This document shows positions 7,823 through 15,954 of a stretch of DNA of 54,316 bases, one piece after another. The translations under genes and the position numbers were made by a program. Source of the DNA: Methylomicrobium sp. (lineage in GTDB: Bacteria; Pseudomonadota; Gammaproteobacteria; Methylococcales; Methylomonadaceae); contig JAGXSU010000132.1 in the NCBI GenBank assembly GCA_018333785.1, positions 1-54,316 of the forward strand, in the 5' to 3' direction. Under the pieces are notes generated by a model, which made no database searches, was not told where the DNA came from, and saw only the letters and a program-made list of their open reading frames with translations. Each line of letters begins with the position of its first letter. Position 1 is the stretch's first letter.

Positions 7823-8847
7823 GAATAGCTCCCGTACTCAAAGGCGGCGTTTATTAGTGCGGTAATATTTGCTTCCGGTATTTCTGACGGCATCAAGCCG
7901 GTACCCAGTAAGAAACGACCGCCCGGTTTGCCTGTTTCACAAAGGCGTTTGACTTCAGCGCGGGTCTCTTCGGCTGTCCAATTAATCATTTTGATATCGT
8001 CGATAACGCCGCAGGTTAAACCTCTAGAGCCGATGATATTTTTGGCTTCTGCAAGATCGGCCAAGGGGCTGATGTAATGAGTCGTAATGGCTAGATTTTG
8101 AATAACGTCTTCAATCACCTTGTTAAACGGTGCCATACCGCAATAATAAATAACATTAGCTGTACCGCCTGCTTCCAGATCGCGTTTCATCCAGGGCAAG
8201 GAGAAGTTGTGGAAGCGTTTCATATCCACAAAATAAGGCGAACCGAACGGGGATGAATAAATCAAAACAGTGGCACCACCGGCCCTATAAGCAGCAATTT
8301 GTTTTTGAAAAAAGTCTGAACATTTTCGAACCAGTTCATCACGCACATCATTGGGCCCTGTCAGAAGCAGTTCCAGCCATTTATCCATACCCATCAGCAG
8401 TGACGGTAATGTTGTAGAGGCGGTCAGGTAGGCGCAAATCGGATATTTGCCAACGGCTTCCTCTCGCAGGATAGTCAGGCATTTGGCGGTTTCTTCCCAT
8501 GCCGGGTGGGCGGTAATATCGTCAGGCACTTCCAGTTTAGCGATGTCATCGTAATCCTTGATGACGAAGTCCGCTACATTAGGCGCACCGCTTTCAGAGA
8601 ACTGAATTTTATTGCATCCCAGCAGTTCCGCCTCTTTGCCAACATAAAACAGGCTCCATACATTGTCATAGCCATAACGGGAACGCATTTTGAGCTGGCC
8701 TTCGGCGACGTGTTCGCCTTTTGCATAGTAAGCCTGCTGAGTAAGGCCTAATTCACGCGCGCCTTGATCCAGCAGATTACAAAATACCGGTATACGTGGG
8801 GCAGGCAAACCCCGAATCGTTGCGTCTAGAATTTGAATGGGGGTCAT
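7819..8847 (-). CDS. UroD/MtaA-superfamily corrinoid methyltransferase
   Basis: 342-residue protein of the uroporphyrinogen decarboxylase-like superfamily, which includes methyltransferases MtaA, MtbA and several O-demethylase components that move methyl groups to or from a corrinoid protein. The C-terminal half shows the usual layout: a YYCG segment (234-237), a strand with ISPLADL, a GGVIDD-like turn (GVIDDIK), and a final GGRFLLGTG segment. A true haem-pathway HemE is unlikely because of the corrinoid neighbours. Odd: MtaA-type enzymes bind zinc with an HxC pair and a later Cys. Here the His position is Tyr234, only Cys236 remains, and the later GC motif reads GLMP. The zinc site is either different or absent. 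It overlaps the corrinoid gene by 4 bp (ATGA). The methyl donor and acceptor are unknown. Confidence 0.82.
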   Translation of the reverse strand: MTPIQILDATIRGLPAPRIPVFCNLLDQGARELGLTQQAYYAKGEHVAEGQLKMRSRYGYDNVWSLFYVGKEAELLGCNKIQFSESGAPNVADFVIKDYDDIAKLEVPDDITAHPAWEETAKCLTILREEAVGKYPICAYLTASTTLPSLLMGMDKWLELLLTGPNDVRDELVRKCSDFFQKQIAAYRAGGATVLIYSSPFGSPYFVDMKRFHNFSLPWMKRDLEAGGTANVIYYCGMAPFNKVIEDVIQNLAITTHYISPLADLAEAKNIIGSRGLTCGVIDDIKMINWTAEETRAEVKRLCETGKPGGRFLLGTGLMPSEIPEANITALINAAFEYGSYS

Positions 8848-9512
8848 TTCGCATTCACCTCATGGATCAGATCGACAATAGTTTTAGCTGCGCTGATGCC
8901 ATCAGCCGCCCAGGCGTCGGCGCCTACCGTTTTGTAAAGTTCCGGATCGAAACGGAAAGGCGCGCCGCCGACAGCTATTTTTATGCGCGATTCCAGTCCT
9001 TGCTCGTTTAGTAACTTACGTACTTTACGGCAACCGTTTTCGCCTGTTGCCGAATGCACCATCATTGCTGATATGGCGATGACTTGCGCGTCATGAGCAA
9101 TGGCCTCATCGACAAAGCGTTCTGCCGCGACATTGACGCCTAAATCAATGATTTCGACCATCATTGCTTTAAGGCAGCCTGAAACAATGCGTTTGCCAAG
9201 GGAATGCAGATCACCCACGGCGGTGCCTATAACAACGCGGCCAACAATCTCCGGCGGAGACTTAAACTGCAAAAGCATTTTTTCGGTGACTTCAGAGGCA
9301 ATCTGGGCTGTCATAAAGTGTTGTGCCAGGTTTGCATCCGGGTCTTTGGTAATTATGGCCATCATTTCATTGATAGCAGGTATGACCACTTTGAAAATAA
9401 TGTCTTCAGGCGTATAGCCCTCAGCTAAAGCGTTGTCGATGACTTCAAATGCGGCTTCTTTATCGGTGTCGAAAACCGCTTCATTATAGTGATTGATAAT
9501 GTCGTCAAGCAT
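8844..9512 (-). CDS. Methyltransferase-associated corrinoid (B12-binding) protein
   Basis: 222-residue protein with the two-domain build of MtaC/MtbC/MttC-type corrinoid proteins. A helical cap (about 1-88) is followed by a Rossmann-like cobalamin domain. The base-off/His-on motif DxHxxG is present as DLHSLGK (Asp101, His103, Gly106), with further cobalamin contacts in AISAMM (146-151) and VGGAPF (191-196). It should carry the methyl group on cobalt between a methyl donor and an acceptor. The ATG is preceded by AAGGA at good spacing. The gene starts a tight overlap series with the methyltransferase and DUF1638 genes. A 245-bp gap upstream separates it from the RACo-like gene and may hold its own promoter. 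Confidence 0.92.
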   Translation of the reverse strand: MLDDIINHYNEAVFDTDKEAAFEVIDNALAEGYTPEDIIFKVVIPAINEMMAIITKDPDANLAQHFMTAQIASEVTEKMLLQFKSPPEIVGRVVIGTAVGDLHSLGKRIVSGCLKAMMVEIIDLGVNVAAERFVDEAIAHDAQVIAISAMMVHSATGENGCRKVRKLLNEQGLESRIKIAVGGAPFRFDPELYKTVGADAWAADGISAAKTIVDLIHEVNAK

Positions 9513-9757
9513 GATTGATCCTTACTGCGGCAATGCAGGCATAATGCTATTTCCATTAGCGCTATATCCCGGCAATTTAAGAAAGGTTGCCGGACGGTTT
9601 CAATGGCGTAAATACTGAAGACAAGTATAGGAAATCTGAATAAATTAGTTGGCAAAGCGCTTTTTTCTGGAAGTTTTAGTGCTTGCTTCACAATGAAGCG
9701 TGAATAAGCAGGCAACTGAAACTGACTATGTGTTTTTATGGACTTCGAGTTGGAGGT
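9513..9757 (-). promoter_or_regulatory. Leader region of the corrinoid gene
   Basis: 245-bp gap between the activator stop and the corrinoid gene start. A perfect 7-bp hairpin (CCGGCAA at 9569-9575 with TTGCCGG at 9587-9593) and a 6-bp hairpin (GCTTCA with TGAAGC near 9686-9700) are visible. A promoter is likely but no convincing -35/-10 pair was found. I see no cobalamin riboswitch core. Confidence 0.3.
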
Positions 9758-11389
9758 TTAAGTGTTGATAACCGAATGCATCTCGATCGGACGCAGCCTC
9801 AGATTGTTGATGTATAAGTCATCATAGCCCGGAACATAAGATAAATTGATCACTTGAGTTAATGCGGCATAATGATCGAATAAACTGATGCCGTCACTCA
9901 ATAAGGCCTTTTCGCATCCTGCCAATGTGGCATTGGCGTAGAGTTCAATTTTGTCGTTATTAAGTGAGGGAAGCAGGCCTATGGCTTGGGCATGCCTGAT
10001 GTTCAAATGTCGGCCGAAAGTCCCGCAAACACATAAGCGCTCTATGCTTTCCCAGGTCAATCCGCTATTTGTCAGCAAAGTTTCCATAGCGGTTGCAATA
10101 GCCGCTTTGGCGCGTTGCAAGGCATCAACATCGCCCGGCGTTACAGCCGTTTTGGGATTCTCAGCTTCGGCTAAAAAGCCATCCGGCCCCGGATTTTGAG
10201 AAAATCTTCCCGAAGGTTTTAATGTGCCTGATTCCAGCAAAATGGCAATCATGTCTATCAAGCCTGAGCCGCAAAAGCCTCTGGCAGTTGCTGCGCCTAG
10301 GGTGCTGAGCTTAAGGCTATGACCGTCGTCCAATCGCTCTACCCGGTAAATGGCGCCTGGTTCTGCGCTCATGCCGTTGCGTATCCCGACTCCTTCAAAG
10401 GCCGGGCCGCCTGGTACGGACGTTACCAATAGCCTGTGACCATCCCAGAGCGCCAGTTCGGTATTGGTCCCTATGTCGACTAAAAGACTGGCGCCCGCAG
10501 CTTCAGTTAAACGGGTGCCGATGATATCAGCGGTCAAATCGGAGCCGACAAAGCCAGCCAATGCGGGTTCAAGTTTGATTTTGGCATTGGGCAGATTCCA
10601 TTCGGATTGCCAGGTGTCATGCCCAAGAGGAAGGCAATCGATGGGCTGTTGCCAATTGTCAGGATTCAACAGTTGATTCGCCCCGTTTAGGCTGAGTAAT
10701 GCCAGCATGGCCGTATTGCCTGCAATAATGACGCTGCCGATTTCTTTGAGCATAGGCGATACCTCGCCAATATCTCTGGCCAAAATATCGCGTAAGGCCT
10801 CGAGCACAGCCTGTCTAGCCAGTTGTGCCATTTCCAGCGAGCGGTTATCAGTCAGCAGAGCCGCATTCAGGCGGTTCAGTACATCTGCGCCGAATACCGA
10901 TTGCGGATTAAAGCCGGAACGGTTGGCGATGCGTTGGCCGGTTTTCCGATTCCAAAGCGAAATACGAATATGTGTCGTACCCAAATCGACCGCCAGTCCG
11001 TAGATAAAGTGCTGGAGCTCAGGCAATTGACCCTCGACGGGTATCAAGTCTTCGGGGGCAATACTCTTCCAGCTGGAAACGTGGGCCGGATGTTCCAGTA
11101 ACCATTCCGTATCACCCACTACGCGAATTTGGCAGGCGAGTCTGAGACCTTCCTGGCGTTCAGAGGCGGAAAGTTTTTGATATTCTGCCAAGGTTGCAGG
11201 GTTTACGGCACCCGATAGGTATTTGATGACACACGCGCCACAACTTCCGGTGCCTCCGCAAGCCGCCCGAACCCTTATGGCGGTCGTGTCCAAAGCGTCC
11301 CTGACGCAAGTGCCCACATCAACTTGCAAATGCTGAGTTTCCCCGTCTGAGTGAACTATAAGGGTGGCTAAAGCAGATTCAAACGACAT
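9758..11389 (-). CDS. RACo-like reductive activator of corrinoid protein (2Fe-2S + ASKHA, DUF4445)
   Basis: 543-residue ATP-dependent activator that returns inactive Co(II) corrinoid to Co(I). The N-terminal ferredoxin domain has a plant-type 2Fe-2S pattern: Cys44, Cys50, Cys53 (CGGTGSCGAC) and Cys86. A linker (about 95-130) leads to an ASKHA/actin-like domain with the phosphate-1 motif AVDLGTTHIRI (133-143) and FGADVLNRLNAA near 166-177. Later glycine-rich loops include VDIGTNTELAL and CGTFGRH. This architecture matches RACo of acetogens (DUF4445); archaeal RamA instead ends with 4Fe-4S ferredoxin domains. It is transcribed ahead of the corrinoid gene, which gives the cluster its own repair factor. 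Cobalt(I) is oxygen-sensitive, so an activator makes sense in a presumed aerobe. Confidence 0.9.
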   Translation of the reverse strand: MSFESALATLIVHSDGETQHLQVDVGTCVRDALDTTAIRVRAACGGTGSCGACVIKYLSGAVNPATLAEYQKLSASERQEGLRLACQIRVVGDTEWLLEHPAHVSSWKSIAPEDLIPVEGQLPELQHFIYGLAVDLGTTHIRISLWNRKTGQRIANRSGFNPQSVFGADVLNRLNAALLTDNRSLEMAQLARQAVLEALRDILARDIGEVSPMLKEIGSVIIAGNTAMLALLSLNGANQLLNPDNWQQPIDCLPLGHDTWQSEWNLPNAKIKLEPALAGFVGSDLTADIIGTRLTEAAGASLLVDIGTNTELALWDGHRLLVTSVPGGPAFEGVGIRNGMSAEPGAIYRVERLDDGHSLKLSTLGAATARGFCGSGLIDMIAILLESGTLKPSGRFSQNPGPDGFLAEAENPKTAVTPGDVDALQRAKAAIATAMETLLTNSGLTWESIERLCVCGTFGRHLNIRHAQAIGLLPSLNNDKIELYANATLAGCEKALLSDGISLFDHYAALTQVINLSYVPGYDDLYINNLRLRPIEMHSVINT

Positions 11390-11441
11390 GGAATAGTGTC
11401 ATAAATTAACCGCATTGAAGCTGATATCGGATGATTGCCGT

Positions 11442-12032
11442 TTACTCTTTCCGTCTTCTTGATTGCAGGTAAAAAGCCAATACGGCAAACAGCACGATGA
11501 CAAAGAGGGCTGTGTTGGCTTGTTTGACGGCATCAATGACGGCTTGTCCATAATGATAGTAAATATAAAAAAAAGTCACGCTCGAGAGCGTGCAGGCGAA
11601 CAGGTCGGAAAAAAAGAATTTAACGAAACTCATCTGGCCGAGTCCCGCAGTAAGAAATAAACCATTTCTTACACCAAATGGAATAAATCTTCCGATAATC
11701 AATGTCGCAATCCCATATCTTTCGTAATAAGCGTGAATTTTATTGATTCTCTCATCAGGCACCCAGCTGGAAAAAAATTTTGTATGTGCCATTTTAGGGC
11801 CTAAATATCGGCCAATACTGTAACAAATCAAGTCTGAAATAAACGCGCCCATGTAAACGGCAAGAAACAGCTCGGGCAGGTGTTCCGGACTGTTTTTGGC
11901 TAGCAGGGCTGATATAAACAGCATGCCATCTTCGGATACCGGAATGTTGAATCCGGCGAGCAGCAAAGCGCCGAAGATGATCCAGTGTGCATGTTCGGTG
12001 TGAGCCTGAATAAAGGTCAGTAGGGTATCCAT
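11442..12032 (-). CDS. DedA-family membrane protein
   Basis: 196-residue inner-membrane protein of the DedA/VTT family, thought to act as proton-coupled lipid (undecaprenyl phosphate or phospholipid) translocases. Visible family features are the early acidic residues after a hydrophobic segment (NIPVSEDG), the RFIPFGVRNG re-entrant motif (about 112-122), the downstream GLGQM/FF segments and a final membrane helix ending in SRRRKE. The length fits the family. It lies 52 bp ahead of the activator gene on the same strand, so co-transcription is possible, but a functional link to corrinoid chemistry is not evident. Confidence 0.85.
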   Translation of the reverse strand: MDTLLTFIQAHTEHAHWIIFGALLLAGFNIPVSEDGMLFISALLAKNSPEHLPELFLAVYMGAFISDLICYSIGRYLGPKMAHTKFFSSWVPDERINKIHAYYERYGIATLIIGRFIPFGVRNGLFLTAGLGQMSFVKFFFSDLFACTLSSVTFFYIYYHYGQAVIDAVKQANTALFVIVLFAVLAFYLQSRRRKE

Positions 12033-12124
12033 AATTAAATTGGCTGTTCAGTTTCAAGAGGGGCCAACAGTAAAAAATTCTGTTGCGGTCCCGGGCGATA
12101 TTTTTGCTTTACCGGCGGAATGAC

Positions 12125-13240
12125 TCATTCCGAAGATGTTGCGGGCGTAAGCGTAATAATTGTTTTACCTTCTTTTATGAGATAAAGATTGTCATTTTCT
12201 ATCAGGTAATCAAACGTCTGATTGGCGATGATGGGATTGATGTTAACAGCACCTTTCTTTTCAGGACACGCCATCATCGTAGACGCGAGCTGTTTGAATG
12301 AAATCGTGTTTTTTTGAATCGAAAAACCACCCATCAGGCGATTACAGCCATCATGACCGCTAAGCCGGTTATTTTCAGCGGAGAGCGTTATAGTAGGCAG
12401 GCCTTTCATATAAGCTTCAGCCAACAGTGGACTTTCATTAATCGCTGAGAATTGCCACGTGCCGTAAAGACGAGTATCAGTTAGAAATTCTCCACAGCCT
12501 TTAAATGAGTGGCTATCCTGACTGCCGCTTAACTTAAGCGTCACTTCGACTTTATGAGAAAATAACTCGCCGGACATGCTGTCCTGGCAGGATTGTTCTA
12601 TCAATGAAACAGACAGATCAGCTTTTTCAGTGGTGGCTTGATAATGGTTAGGGGTGCTTGTACCTTTAACGGCAGGCACATGGATGGGGGTGGCATTCAT
12701 TTCGGTAAAGGTAAAGGACTTGTCAAAATCCATGTCGATTGACCAGAACGGTTCATTGCCCCGGCCATAAAAATCGATGCCTTGTTCTCTTTTTCTGGTT
12801 CTAATCGGGTTACGTTGATTAGCCGATGATTCATCGTGTGGACTTTTTCTAAGTACATACAAGTTCGCCATTTTGCCTGTTATTTCATTACCCTCCCGGT
12901 CCAGCAGCAGCATTCCTTCGGGATGGGGTTTAAAATAACGCATGCCATTCTGGTCTTCTTTACCCAAGGTGACAAGTCCTTGAGGATTAATGGTGTATGG
13001 TCCTCTGGCGTTAAAAGGCTGCACGGATTTCCCTGAGTAGGTGAGGCTTTCCTGGTAAGTCATGTCCGGCTTTAAGTTCAGCTGATAATCTATTTTTTCG
13101 CAGTCTGCGCAAGGTAAGTTGCCGGAGTATTCGCCAATTACGCCTTGCTGTTTTTCCGGCAGGTTGTGAGACGTTCCGCTAACGCACCCTGCGAGCAATA
13201 CTAATGAGATAAAAAGAAGTGTTGCAATGGGTTGAGTCAT
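12125..13240 (-). CDS. Lipoprotein with NlpE-like, COG3650-like and META (HslJ-like) domains
   Basis: 371-residue predicted outer-membrane lipoprotein. A signal peptide ends in the lipobox LLAGC (Cys19). Next is a domain like the N-terminal part of NlpE (about 35-130), with the CxxC motif in LPCADC. A middle domain (about 150-250) contains GRGNEPFWSIDMD, typical of COG3650-type membrane proteins. The C-terminal META domain (about 265-365) resembles HslJ, with GTWQF, SGHDGCNRLMGGF and ASTMMACP. META/HslJ proteins are linked to heat or novobiocin tolerance and NlpE to copper and envelope stress, so an envelope-stress role is likely. Domain order is inferred by eye. The gene starts 358 bp from the divergent antiporter gene. 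Confidence 0.75.
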   Translation of the reverse strand: MTQPIATLLFISLVLLAGCVSGTSHNLPEKQQGVIGEYSGNLPCADCEKIDYQLNLKPDMTYQESLTYSGKSVQPFNARGPYTINPQGLVTLGKEDQNGMRYFKPHPEGMLLLDREGNEITGKMANLYVLRKSPHDESSANQRNPIRTRKREQGIDFYGRGNEPFWSIDMDFDKSFTFTEMNATPIHVPAVKGTSTPNHYQATTEKADLSVSLIEQSCQDSMSGELFSHKVEVTLKLSGSQDSHSFKGCGEFLTDTRLYGTWQFSAINESPLLAEAYMKGLPTITLSAENNRLSGHDGCNRLMGGFSIQKNTISFKQLASTMMACPEKKGAVNINPIIANQTFDYLIENDNLYLIKEGKTIITLTPATSSE

Positions 13241-13598
13241 GGAAGCTGTCTCCGCGTTTTCAAAAAGAAGAATTATTCAGTGGATTGGGTTAGATACGTT
13301 CAGCAACCCCAAATTTAACAACAGGCACGAAGCATCACCTTTGTTTGGTAGAGATCCCCCTATTTCATGATCTTACCAATAATACAACCGATACAGGGCT
13401 AAAAAAGTGGTGAGTGTAAGGATAATGTTAATTTGATATGACAGAATATACCCGTAAATAATTTTAATAAGCTTTGTTTTTAAGTTATAGAATAGGCTGC
13501 ATAAATTGATAAATTCTGCACTTAGCTGAACAAGTATCACTAATTATCCTGCTTTAGCGCTCACCGTTACAAAATTCTATATAGTTCGAGGAATCTAA
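13241..13598. other. Divergent intergenic region
   Basis: A-T-rich spacer between the divergent lipoprotein and antiporter genes. It must hold promoters for both. A GAGGAA ribosome-binding site lies 5 bp before the antiporter ATG. No open frame, repeat or strong hairpin was seen, and I could not settle on clear promoter boxes. Confidence 0.4.
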
Positions 13599-15683
13599 AT
13601 GAATCTTGACGTTTTCTTGTCGTTGTTCAGCCTGATGCTGATCTCGTTAGTTGTGTATATGATTTCGCAGAAAGCGCGGCTTCCTTACACAGTGTTACTG
13701 GTCATTGTCGGCTCTTTGCTAGTGCCATTGAGCAAGGTGGAGGCCTTTGCTTTTATCAACAGCTTTGAGTTAACGCCGGAATTATTGTTCTTTGTGTTTT
13801 TGCCTATTCTGATATTTGAATCGGCTTACAACATTAAAATCAGCGATATGCTCAATAATATTCGCGCGATCAGTTTATTGGCAGTCGTCGGTTTGCTGGT
13901 TTCTACATTTTTTATCGGGGTGAGCGGCTACTATGTTTTCAAGTGGATAGGGTTTGAGGTCCCCATGATTGTGACGCTGCTGTTTGGTGCGATCATTTCA
14001 TCAACTGACCCTGTTGCGGTCCTATCATTGTTTAAAGAATATGGGGCCCCCAAGCGACTCACACTGATGTTTGAAGGGGAAAGTTTATTCAATGACGGTA
14101 CCTCTTTTGCAATATTTTTGGTCATGCTTGAGATACTGGTGCACGGCTATGCCGGATCGACTTCAATTATCAGCGGGCTGATCAATTTTTCGATGATGCT
14201 GTTTGGCGGTATTTTATTTGGACTGGCCATGGGGTTTTTGTTCGCCAAACTGATTGAGTGGGTTAAAGGGCATGAACATTTGGAAATCACCTTGACCCTG
14301 CTGGTCGCTCATTTCACGTTTATTCTTACTGAAGTAGTGTCGGAGCACATTATTATTGCCGGGTATCCTGTCCGTTTTTCATCGATCATTGCCACATTGG
14401 TGGCTTCGATGGTCATCGGTAATTTCGGCCGCTTTAAAATGTCGCTGCCCGTTGAAGAATACATGGAAAAGTTTTGGAGTTACTTCGGCTTCGTTACCAA
14501 CTCCCTGGTGTTTATTTTGATGGGATTGTTATTCGTAGAGCAATCTATTGATTTAAATGTCGCTCTGATGCCCATTTTGCTTTCCATTCTGGTCGTCATG
14601 GTCGGCCGAGCCTTGTCTATTTATCCTCTGTTAGGGTTGTTGAACTGGACCAAAAAAGAAGAGCCGATTCCGTTGTCCTGGATGCATCTTTTATCCTGGG
14701 GAAGTCTGCGCGGTTCATTGGCGGTCATCATGGTTTTGCTGATTCCCGATGATGTGACCGTGCCTAACTGGAACTATACGTTTTCAGTTAAAGAATTTAT
14801 TACAGCCATCACGATAGGCAGTATTTACTTTACGCTACTGGTCAAAGCGACGACGATCGGCAAAGTGATGAATAAACTGGGGATCGACGCGTTGACTGAT
14901 TATGAAGAAGTGAGCTATTACAAAAGTAAGGCGCTAATCTATGATGAAGCGTTAGTTGCCATTGATAAAATGTTCAAAAATCAACAGATCAGTGAGGAAC
15001 AGCATAAAGGCATGCATTCCATTTACAGGACTCTGCACGAGCAAGCTTTGAAAGAGTACAAACAAAAATTTCCAAATGACAGTGAGTTGACTGAAAACCT
15101 GTTACGGGTTTATGTGTTGGGTACCGAAAAAGGCGAGTTAAAGGAAATTTACGGGCGCGGTGAAATCAATGAAAAAATCTACAAGAAAATTTTAAACTTG
15201 TTGGATATTCAGATGGAACGGGTTGAAAAAGGCCGTTTGCAACTCAATGCGATTGATGAAAAATTTCCGGTCGATAAAATTGAAGCCTTAATCCTTAGCT
15301 TGAGAAAAATGCTGTTTTTGTCTTCCTCGGAATTAAAGCCGCAAGAACTTTATATGTATTACCGAACGCAGCTGCATTTACTGGAAACGGTGGTATCCAG
15401 GTTAGAAGGATTGAGTAATACCAGTCTGATCGAGGTATTTGACGATAAAGATTCGTTGCAAAGGACCATTGAACTCTATAAAGCATTGGGCAAGAGTACT
15501 AAAGAAAGGCTGGATCAGATGATTAGCAGTAACTATGAGTTGCTAACCCACTTTAATGCAATTACTGGAAAGAAAACGCTGGATGCTTTGCAACTGGAAA
15601 CCTTAGATAACTTGAGCAAGAATGAAATTATCAGCAGCAAGCTCTACATCATGCTTTCTAAAGAATTAAAGCAACCGCATTAA
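13599..15683 (+). CDS. CPA1-family Na+/H+ antiporter with long cytoplasmic tail
   Basis: 694-residue cation:proton antiporter of the NhaP/NHE (CPA1) type in the inner membrane. The first 420 residues are membrane segments. The ion-binding region is typical: ISSTDPVAVLSLFKEYGAP (about 130-148), then EGESLFNDGTS, and a later GSLRGSLAVI segment matching the conserved Arg-containing helix. The last 260 residues are hydrophilic and helix-rich, longer than in the shortest bacterial NhaP, and probably regulate transport. A GAGGAA ribosome-binding site precedes the start. The protein exports Na+ (or K+) and supports pH homeostasis. It stands alone and the R1 repeat copy B follows it. Confidence 0.88.
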   Translation: MNLDVFLSLFSLMLISLVVYMISQKARLPYTVLLVIVGSLLVPLSKVEAFAFINSFELTPELLFFVFLPILIFESAYNIKISDMLNNIRAISLLAVVGLLVSTFFIGVSGYYVFKWIGFEVPMIVTLLFGAIISSTDPVAVLSLFKEYGAPKRLTLMFEGESLFNDGTSFAIFLVMLEILVHGYAGSTSIISGLINFSMMLFGGILFGLAMGFLFAKLIEWVKGHEHLEITLTLLVAHFTFILTEVVSEHIIIAGYPVRFSSIIATLVASMVIGNFGRFKMSLPVEEYMEKFWSYFGFVTNSLVFILMGLLFVEQSIDLNVALMPILLSILVVMVGRALSIYPLLGLLNWTKKEEPIPLSWMHLLSWGSLRGSLAVIMVLLIPDDVTVPNWNYTFSVKEFITAITIGSIYFTLLVKATTIGKVMNKLGIDALTDYEEVSYYKSKALIYDEALVAIDKMFKNQQISEEQHKGMHSIYRTLHEQALKEYKQKFPNDSELTENLLRVYVLGTEKGELKEIYGRGEINEKIYKKILNLLDIQMERVEKGRLQLNAIDEKFPVDKIEALILSLRKMLFLSSSELKPQELYMYYRTQLHLLETVVSRLEGLSNTSLIEVFDDKDSLQRTIELYKALGKSTKERLDQMISSNYELLTHFNAITGKKTLDALQLETLDNLSKNEIISSKLYIMLSKELKQPH

Positions 15684-15775
15684 GTGATCAAGGGGGGGCG
15701 GGCTAGGATTGAGTCTATGCCGTCCCTCAGATTATAAAGATGTTTCAGGTCTAATTCTTCATTCGACGTCGAGCG

Positions 15776-15918
15776 CGTCATTTCGGCAGAGCCTGCCCCG
15801 GTCAGGGAATGCCGAAATCCAGTCCCCATGGATAGCTCGTAGCTTACCATGCATGGCACTGGATGCCCTTCTTCGGACGGGCTGACGGGCTTATGGCTTT
15901 TGCTGATACAGCTTGCCA
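15776..15918 (-). repeat. Palindromic intergenic repeat, family R1, copy B
   Basis: The reverse complement of this stretch aligns with 2154-2283 over its whole length, with scattered substitutions and an extra GC-rich segment inside the TTTCGGCA / TGCCGAAA hairpin (15781-15817). It fills most of the gap between the antiporter and the secreted unknown protein and may also act as a transcript end. Confidence 0.75.
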
Positions 15919-15954
15919 GCCTTATTAAATTGCTAGCCTCCGGGTAGCAGGTGC

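Noticed and set aside
7819-8847. HemE, the haem-pathway uroporphyrinogen decarboxylase
   Set aside because: The neighbours are a corrinoid protein and its activator, and the C-terminal layout fits the methyltransferase branch better.
9425-9715. A 96-codon frame before the corrinoid gene
   Set aside because: It overlaps the start of the corrinoid gene in another frame and has no good start signal or family features.
9513-9757. Cobalamin riboswitch in front of the corrinoid gene
   Set aside because: The region has small hairpins but no recognisable conserved B12-box; a covariance search would be needed to revive the idea.
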